6,052 nt of DNA from an uncultured Anaerotruncus sp. (GTDB lineage: Bacteria; Bacillota_A; Clostridia; Oscillospirales; CAG-272). Below the pieces are notes generated by a model. The model saw only the letters and a program-made list of their open reading frames with translations. It was not told where the DNA came from and searched no databases. The DNA is taken from positions 1 through 6,052 of the forward strand of contig CATYWI010000087.1 in the NCBI GenBank assembly GCA_958414155.1, read 5' to 3'. Each line of letters starts with the position of its first letter. Position 1 is the first letter of the stretch. A program made the position numbers and the translations under genes. Shown in pieces: positions 1-3,353 of the stretch.

Positions 1-511
1 GCTTGGCGACGACCTTTTTCTTGCTTGCACAGTGAATGCAGGTCGCACCGGGGGAAGAGAGCGTTCTGCCGCATTTGGGGCATACAGAAAGCTGCTTTTC
101 GTATACCGCTTTCATGCATTCGTAGGCTTCGTCTACGTCTCCGCCTTCGGAGACCGTCACAAGGAATCCCGCAGCAGCTTCGCACAGCGCATTCACGCTG
201 AAGGTGTAGCGGAACACGTTGACCGTTTCGCCGCTTTTCAGCGCGATCCGGAGTATCGCGTTACCGTACATACGCTTGTTCTGAGCGGAGGCTATTTCGG
301 AAATATCGATCGAGCTTCCGAAATGGTCGCTGTCAAGCTCGTATGTGTCTACCTTTTTCTCACTTACGAGCAGGACGCTGCGGCAATATTCTGATTTGAC
401 CGAAATATCGCCTACGATGGCAAAAAGGTAAGGGAATGCCGGGTCTTCACGGGAACGAAGCTTTTTCATCTCTTCGTCGTTCAAAACCGTGTTGATTAAG
501 AGTTCTTTCAT
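1..511 (-). CDS. N-terminal part of a zinc-ribbon protein, probably an ABC transporter ATP-binding/permease protein (partial at left edge)
   Basis: The first 170 codons are visible and stay open to the edge of the window. Residues about 25-125 alternate hydrophobic and polar stretches and look like a beta-rich PH-like domain. A helix follows at about 126-140 (EAYECMKAVYEKQ), then a zinc ribbon with C144-x2-C147 (CPKC) and C158-x2-C161 (CIHC). From memory, this order (beta domain, then CPKCG...CxHC) is the cytoplasmic N-terminal extension of a Clostridial ABC exporter family in which the membrane and ATPase domains come next. Those domains lie outside the window, so the transporter call is an inference. 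The ATG at 511 has no good ribosome binding site; its ATGA overlaps the stop of a possible short upstream ORF. A consensus promoter lies about 170 bases upstream. An alternative is an uncharacterised zinc-ribbon protein without transporter domains. An internal ATG (MKKLRS, residue 15) is a less likely start. Confidence 0.6.
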   Translation of the reverse strand, partial: MKELLINTVLNDEEMKKLRSREDPAFPYLFAIVGDISVKSEYCRSVLLVSEKKVDTYELDSDHFGSSIDISEIASAQNKRMYGNAILRIALKSGETVNVFRYTFSVNALCEAAAGFLVTVSEGGDVDEAYECMKAVYEKQLSVCPKCGRTLSSPGATCIHCASKKKVVAK

Positions 512-621
512 TTCTCTGTTTTACGGCGTGTCGTGCCGGCATGACACGATCGGCGCCGGCGGGAGGCCTCAACCGCACCGGTGGTGAAATATTCCGAAGC
601 TGTTGTCATTCTGCGGATCAT
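508..621 (-). CDS. Possible 37-residue leader peptide overlapping the downstream start codon
   Basis: A 37-codon ORF begins at ATG 621-619 (MIRRMTTASEYF...) and ends in TGA at 510-508. That TGA shares four bases (ATGA) with the start of the zinc-ribbon/ABC gene. The C-terminal half is very basic, with an RRRR run followed by TTRRKTEK. It has no signal peptide, membrane segment or motif that I recognise. Its ribosome binding site is weak (only an AAGTAA-like stretch upstream). It lies wholly within the transcript expected from the promoter at 712-684. The case for it rests on the exact stop/start overlap and on the lack of a good ribosome binding site for the next gene, which would be explained by translational coupling. 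It may equally be a chance ORF. Confidence 0.33.
   Translation of the reverse strand: MIRRMTTASEYFTTGAVEASRRRRSCHAGTTRRKTEK
527..548. repeat. Near-perfect 22-bp palindrome upstream of the zinc-ribbon/ABC start codon
   Basis: The half-sites are CGTGTCGTGCC (527-537) and GGCATGACACG (538-548). They are reverse complements except for one position (533/542). On the minus-strand mRNA this could fold into a hairpin about 16 nt before the ATG, with one A-C mismatch. As DNA it could be a dimeric regulator site. It also lies inside the possible leader ORF. The symmetry is visible; the role is not. Confidence 0.5.
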
Positions 622-657
622 GTTACTTAAAATGTCGTTTGCGGCGGCGTTGTTGTC

Positions 658-679
658 CGATATTTTACGGAAAATATCG
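658..679. repeat. Perfect 9-bp inverted repeat at the predicted transcription start of the zinc-ribbon/ABC transcript
   Basis: The arms CGATATTTT (658-666) and AAAATATCG (671-679) are perfect reverse complements around a 4-base loop. The -10 box is at 689-684 on the minus strand, so transcription should begin near 677, inside the repeat. It would form either a 5'-terminal RNA hairpin or an operator overlapping +1. The word AAAATATCG occurs again at 696-704, inside the promoter spacer, in direct orientation 25 bp away. That favours a protein-binding site, but this is an inference. Confidence 0.65.
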
Positions 680-683
680 ATTT

Positions 684-712
684 ATTTTATCATCAAAAAT
701 ATCGGGTGTCAA
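684..712 (-). promoter_or_regulatory. Consensus sigma-A promoter for the zinc-ribbon/ABC gene
   Basis: On the minus strand TTGACA (712-707) is followed after exactly 17 bp by TAAAAT (689-684). The -35 box is a perfect match and the -10 box has one mismatch. Expected transcription start is near 677, giving a leader of about 165 nt before the ATG at 511. The spacer contains one copy of the AAAATATCG word described for the adjacent hairpin, so the promoter may be regulated. Confidence 0.82.
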
Positions 713-736
713 CAATAAACTCGAATTATAGTCGAA

Positions 737-799
737 ATGACCAATAATTCATGCATAAGCTACAAAATATTGTCGGCGCAAATGCTGAATATTGGTCAT
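737..799. repeat. Large imperfect inverted repeat (63 bp)
   Basis: The left arm (737-756) begins ATGACCAATA and the right arm (782-799) ends TATTGGTCAT. The outer ten base pairs are perfect. Pairing then continues for TTCA/TGAA and GCAT/ATGC, with single-base bulges in the left arm at 747 and 752. The 25-base interior can form a small ACAA/TTGT stem. No run of T follows on either strand, so it is not a standard intrinsic terminator for the TIGR04086-type gene. It could be a 3' end stabiliser, a dispersed palindromic repeat or a regulatory site. Confidence 0.62.
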
Positions 800-839
800 A
801 TGATATAAAGCGTTGCCCGGGACTGACCTGCACCCGTCT

Positions 840-1325
840 TCAGGTGCGGCGACGTCTTGCGGAGGAGCGCGTTCTGTGAGAGGCAGGGGAGCGGCGGCGC
901 CTGCCGATAAGTGCGCCGAGAAGCATTGCGGCGAACACGCCTGCATGCATCACGAGCTTCAGCCAGAGGGGATATATGTTGTGTTCTTTTACGAACACCG
1001 ATACGACGAGCATAACGGCGCTTACGATCGCACCGGATACTGCCGCGGCATCATATGCGGCACGGCCGAGGATCCGCGAGGCTGCGATCCCTCCCGCAAG
1101 CGTCCCGCAATACAGAGCTGCAAGCGACAGCGGCAGTGCGAGCGGATCCGGGTCGGCGGTTTTATATGCGGCTAATGCTGCTATGAAAAGCAATATTATC
1201 CCTGCGGAAAGTGCGATCGCCGCACCTGCTGCGGCAGCCGTTAAAAAGCCGACGCCTGTATCGTTGCTTCTTTTTTGTGTTCTTACGGGCATTATCTTTG
1301 TATTTTTGCTTTCCGACGGCATCAT
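840..1325 (-). CDS. TIGR04086-family (YrzE-like) four-helix membrane protein
   Basis: A 161-residue protein with a polar N-terminus (1-25) and four hydrophobic segments at about 26-54, 61-86, 92-112 and 118-141. Glycine-rich turns CGTLAGGIAASRI and LLGALIGR bracket the last three helices, which is the pattern I know from the TIGR04086 family of small Firmicute membrane proteins; function is unknown. In Bacillus subtilis the yrzE gene sits close to the yajC homologue, and here the gene directly follows yajC, which supports the call. The start is well supported: GGAGGAG (1341-1335) lies 9 bases before ATG 1325, with a second ATG immediately after. The C-terminal 21 residues are an arginine/serine tail (RRRRSPASHRTRSSARRRRT) beyond the usual end of the family. 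I see no evidence of a frameshift. A terminator separates it from yajC, and I could not find a clear promoter of its own. Confidence 0.75.
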   Translation of the reverse strand: MMPSESKNTKIMPVRTQKRSNDTGVGFLTAAAAGAAIALSAGIILLFIAALAAYKTADPDPLALPLSLAALYCGTLAGGIAASRILGRAAYDAAAVSGAIVSAVMLVVSVFVKEHNIYPLWLKLVMHAGVFAAMLLGALIGRRRRSPASHRTRSSARRRRT

Positions 1326-1388
1326 TGTGTTTTGCTCCTCCGGCTCCGTTTCGTTTTTTATTTTGGTAAAATCTATGCGCGCGGATAC

Positions 1389-1427
1389 AAAAATATACCC
1401 GACCGTGTTTACTTGCCGATCGGGTAT
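1389..1427 (-). terminator. Intrinsic terminator downstream of yajC
   Basis: On the minus strand an 11-bp stem, with arms at 1427-1417 and 1405-1395 and one G-U pair, encloses an 11-base loop. It is followed after two bases by five T residues (1393-1389). It starts 23 bases after the yajC stop codon and about 60 bases before the TIGR04086-type start, so it either ends the yajC transcript or attenuates read-through. Confidence 0.8.
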
Positions 1428-1449
1428 GAAATATTGCTGAAAATCAGTA

Positions 1450-1884
1450 TCACTTGCTTTCCTTGTCGGAAGAAGTGTCGGCTGAATTGTCCTTATCGTT
1501 TTTGTCCTTCTTCTTGTCGGACTTGTCGGATTTGGCGTCGGCCTTTTCCTTCTTGTCGTCGGACGTTCCGTTTACGGGTACCGTAACGCGTGAGATGGCG
1601 CTTTTGAGAATATGCAGACGCGTGCGGTCACGGCTGGTAACGATGGTAACGGTGTCCTCGCTGCTTATTGCGATGATTATACCGATAATACCGCCTATGG
1701 TGACTATTTCGTCGCCAACGGCAAGATTGTTGCGCATTTCATTTGTCTCTTTTTCCTGCTTGCGCTGGGGACGTATAAAGAAGAAATAAAACACCGCCAG
1801 CATAAGTACGATCATTACGACCGTTCCCCATGTGCTTGCTGCTCCTGTGGCTGCGGTGTCTGCTGCTGCTAAAAATACAGGCAT
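1450..1884 (-). CDS. yajC: YajC, accessory subunit of the Sec preprotein translocase
   Basis: YajC is a small single-pass inner-membrane protein associated with SecDF and the SecYEG channel. This one has 144 residues. A short N-terminal segment precedes one membrane helix at about 19-37 (WGTVVMIVLMLAVFYFFFI), then the family hallmark FFIRPQRKQEKE (35-46). A cytoplasmic domain follows with GDEIVTIGGIIGIIIAI (57-73). Residues 107-144 form a tail made almost only of Lys, Asp, Ser and Glu, which makes the protein longer than the usual 85-110 residues. The ATG at 1884 was chosen because GGAGG lies 8 bases upstream and the family N-terminus begins there; the in-frame ATG at 1944 overlaps the -35 box. 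It has its own promoter and terminator, so it appears to be expressed alone or with limited read-through. secD/secF are not in the window. Confidence 0.96.
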   Translation of the reverse strand: MPVFLAAADTAATGAASTWGTVVMIVLMLAVFYFFFIRPQRKQEKETNEMRNNLAVGDEIVTIGGIIGIIIAISSEDTVTIVTSRDRTRLHILKSAISRVTVPVNGTSDDKKEKADAKSDKSDKKKDKNDKDNSADTSSDKESK

Positions 1885-1892
1885 TGTGTAAT

Positions 1893-1897
1893 CCTCC
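1893..1897 (-). promoter_or_regulatory. Ribosome binding site fixing the yajC start
   Basis: GGAGG on the minus strand, 8 bases before ATG 1884-1882. The in-frame ATG at 1944 lies upstream of the predicted transcription start and has no such site, so 1884 is the real start. Confidence 0.88.
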
Positions 1898-1915
1898 GGA
1901 TGAAATTTTACCCAT

Positions 1916-1944
1916 ATTATACACCGCATACTTCGCCGTTTCAA
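1916..1944 (-). promoter_or_regulatory. yajC promoter
   Basis: TTGAAA (1944-1939), a 17-bp spacer and a perfect TATAAT (1921-1916) on the minus strand. Transcription should start near 1909, giving a leader of about 25 nt that contains the GGAGG site. It is divergent from the rimM promoter, with about 50 bp between the two -35 boxes. Confidence 0.87.
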
Positions 1945-1994
1945 TAACGAATTGTAAATTATTAAGCCCGGTGCTCAAAATACCGCATTGAATA

Positions 1995-2023
1995 TTGAAA
2001 AAAATGTGCTATTGTGGTATACT
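1995..2023 (+). promoter_or_regulatory. Promoter of the rimM-trmD operon
   Basis: TTGAAA (1995-2000), a 17-bp spacer and TATACT (2018-2023). Expected transcription start is at about 2029-2031. This places the first in-frame ATG (2032) at the extreme 5' end of the RNA and gives a 35-nt leader before the better-supported start at 2065. Confidence 0.83.
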
Positions 2024-2054
2024 ATTGATAAATGAAAAAGGTAAGTATACCCTC

Positions 2055-2061
2055 AGAGGTG
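2055..2061 (+). promoter_or_regulatory. Ribosome binding site supporting the rimM start at 2065
   Basis: AGAGGTG, with AGAGG ending five bases before ATG 2065. Neither alternative in-frame ATG has comparable complementarity to the 16S rRNA tail at normal spacing: 2032 is at the transcript end, and 2098 has only GGAAAA about 15 bases away. Confidence 0.65.
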
Positions 2062-2064
2062 CAT

Positions 2065-2604
2065 ATGTGTGCTGAAACGGAAAAGCCGCGCCGCGTTATG
2101 GCGGAATATCTTGAATGCGGTAAGATAATAAATATTCACGGGCTTGACGGTACCGTCAAGCTGGAGTCATGGTGCGACACGCCGGATGTTCTTGCGTCGC
2201 TGAAATGTCTTTATTTCAGTAACGGGAATGGCGGATATGCCTCCAAAAAGGTCGTAAAGGCGTCGGTGCAGAAAAAATTCGTGCTTGCCCATCTTGATGG
2301 AGTGAATACTCCGGAGGCTGCTGAGGCTCTGCGCGGTACCGTTGTATGGGCGGCGCGCGACGAGCTGCCGCTCGATCCGGGGGCGCATTTTATCGCCGAT
2401 CTTATAGGTCTGCCGGTCATAGATGCCGATTCGGGCAGGGAATACGGTACGCTTTCTTATGTGTTCAACGCCGGAGCCTCCGATATTTATACTGTTGACA
2501 CACCCGATGGGGAGCGTATGATGCCCGCTGTTCCGGAATTTGTTATTTCGGTGGATATTGAAAAAGGAATATACATAAGACCGATCGAGGGGATGTTCGA
2601 CTGA
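2065..2604 (+). CDS. rimM: RimM, 16S rRNA processing / 30S maturation factor
   Basis: RimM binds ribosomal protein S19 and assists late maturation of the 30S head. From ATG 2065 the protein has 179 residues. The N-terminal barrel covers about 13-97 and opens with the family signature MAEYLECGKIINIHGLDGTVK. The C-terminal PRC-barrel covers about 107-175 and shows HFIADLIGLPV (108-118), GASDIYTV (137-144), the MMPAVPEFV segment and RPIEGM near the end. The start is ambiguous: 2098 gives the usual family N-terminus (168 residues), 2065 has the best ribosome binding site, and 2032 would need an almost leaderless mRNA. It is the first gene of the plus-strand operon, and its TGA overlaps the trmD ATG by one base, the usual rimM-trmD coupling. 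rpsP and the KH-domain gene that often precede it are absent. Confidence 0.96.
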   Translation: MCAETEKPRRVMAEYLECGKIINIHGLDGTVKLESWCDTPDVLASLKCLYFSNGNGGYASKKVVKASVQKKFVLAHLDGVNTPEAAEALRGTVVWAARDELPLDPGAHFIADLIGLPVIDADSGREYGTLSYVFNAGASDIYTVDTPDGERMMPAVPEFVISVDIEKGIYIRPIEGMFD

Positions 2605-3308
2605 TGATGCGATTTGACATTATGACGTTGTTTCCGGGGCTTGTCGATACCGTGCTGTCGGAAAGCATAATCGGCAGGGCGCGTAAAAGCGGCGCGATAG
2701 ATGTGAACACCTACAATATACGCGATTACAGCGAGGATAAGAACCGCAGGGTGGATGATACGCCTTATGGCGGAGGCAAGGGAATGCTCATGGCTGCGCC
2801 TCCGATATATAATTGCTATCGTGCGGTCGTCGATGCCGCGCCCGATGCCGCGGCACTCAGAACGCACGTGATATTCATGTCACCCAAAGGTAAGGTGCTC
2901 ACGCAGAGACGCGCACTTGAGCTTTCACGGGAGTATGACCGCCTCATCATTCTCTGCGGTCACTATGAGGGCGTCGATCAGCGTATAATCGATGAGATCG
3001 TTGATGAAGAAATATCTATCGGTGATTATGTTCTCACCGGCGGTGAAATACCCGCCTGCATACTCGTAGATGTGGTGGCGCGCACTGTGGACGGTGTGCT
3101 TGCGGCTCCGGAATGCTTTGAAAGCGAAAGCCTCAGTGACGGCATGCTGGAATATCCGCAATACACAAGACCGTATGAGTTCCACGGCGTAAAGGTGCCG
3201 GATGTGCTTATATCGGGTCACCATGCCAACATAGACCGCTGGCGGGCTGAGCAGGCGGCGGCGCTTACATCGGAAATGCGTCCGGATCTGCTTGACGGCA
3301 AGAACTGA
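2604..3308 (+). CDS. trmD: TrmD, tRNA (guanine-N1)-methyltransferase (m1G37)
   Basis: TrmD uses S-adenosylmethionine to methylate G37 next to the anticodon and so prevents +1 frameshifts; it acts as a dimer with a trefoil-knot SPOUT fold. The 234 residues cover a full-length enzyme. Visible signatures are MRFDIMTLFP at the N-terminus, DDTPYGGGKGMLM (51-63), VIFMSPKG (89-96), LCGHYEGVDQRI (117-128), SIGDYVLTGGEIP (138-150) in the cofactor-binding knot, then YPQYTRP (184-190) and LISGHHANIDRWR (202-214). The Arg corresponding to E. coli R154 is R160. By gapless alignment the catalytic Asp169 position is Glu175 here. Start: ATG 2604 overlaps the rimM stop, with GAGGGG 11 bases upstream; ATG 2607 is the alternative and gives the classical MRFD start. 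A polysaccharide gene follows instead of the common rplS. Confidence 0.98.
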   Translation: MMRFDIMTLFPGLVDTVLSESIIGRARKSGAIDVNTYNIRDYSEDKNRRVDDTPYGGGKGMLMAAPPIYNCYRAVVDAAPDAAALRTHVIFMSPKGKVLTQRRALELSREYDRLIILCGHYEGVDQRIIDEIVDEEISIGDYVLTGGEIPACILVDVVARTVDGVLAAPECFESESLSDGMLEYPQYTRPYEFHGVKVPDVLISGHHANIDRWRAEQAAALTSEMRPDLLDGKN

Positions 3309-3336
3309 GACTGTCTGTCTGCACAGTATTACGCGA

Positions 3337-3342
3337 AAGGAG
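3337..3342 (+). promoter_or_regulatory. Ribosome binding site for the TTG start at 3354
   Basis: AAGGAG lies 11 bases before TTG 3354-3356 in the 45-base gap after trmD. No ATG or GTG in the right frame lies at better spacing; the next in-frame ATG is at 3408 and lacks a comparable site. A non-standard TTG start is therefore likely and may lower expression relative to trmD. Confidence 0.68.
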
Positions 3343-3353
3343 AAAACGTACTT

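Larger units (their letters stand above)
512..839. other. Structured intergenic region between the TIGR04086-type gene and the zinc-ribbon/ABC gene
   Basis: This 328-base gap holds no conventional-length gene that I can support. Going leftward on the minus strand it contains a large imperfect inverted repeat (799-737), a consensus promoter (712-684), a perfect hairpin over the predicted transcription start (679-658), a possible 37-codon leader ORF (621-508), and a near-palindrome (548-527) just before the next start codon. The part from about 661 to 810 is clearly AT-rich, whereas 520-600 is GC-rich. I see no tRNA or known riboswitch core, and no intrinsic terminator with a U-tract after the TIGR04086-type gene. 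Confidence 0.7.

Noticed and set aside
32..394. Open frame of 120 codons on the plus strand at the left edge
   Set aside because: It is the shadow of the minus-strand zinc-ribbon gene, which has CxxC pairs and a promoter; the plus-strand product has no recognisable pattern.
826..848. Hairpin GCACC/GGTGC at the end of the TIGR04086-type gene as its terminator
   Set aside because: The stem is only five pairs, competes with an ACCTG/CAGGT alternative, overlaps the stop codon, and has no T-run after it on the minus strand.
811..850. Short resemblance to the SRP RNA tip (CAGGTCAG followed by a C/G-rich stretch) on the minus strand
   Set aside because: The conserved GGAAG...AGCA loop and the long flanking helix of SRP RNA are missing, and the match overlaps the end of a coding gene.
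813..1440. Plus-strand open frames opposite the TIGR04086-type gene
   Set aside because: The minus-strand gene has GGAGGAG at correct spacing and four membrane helices; the opposite frames are compositional shadows.
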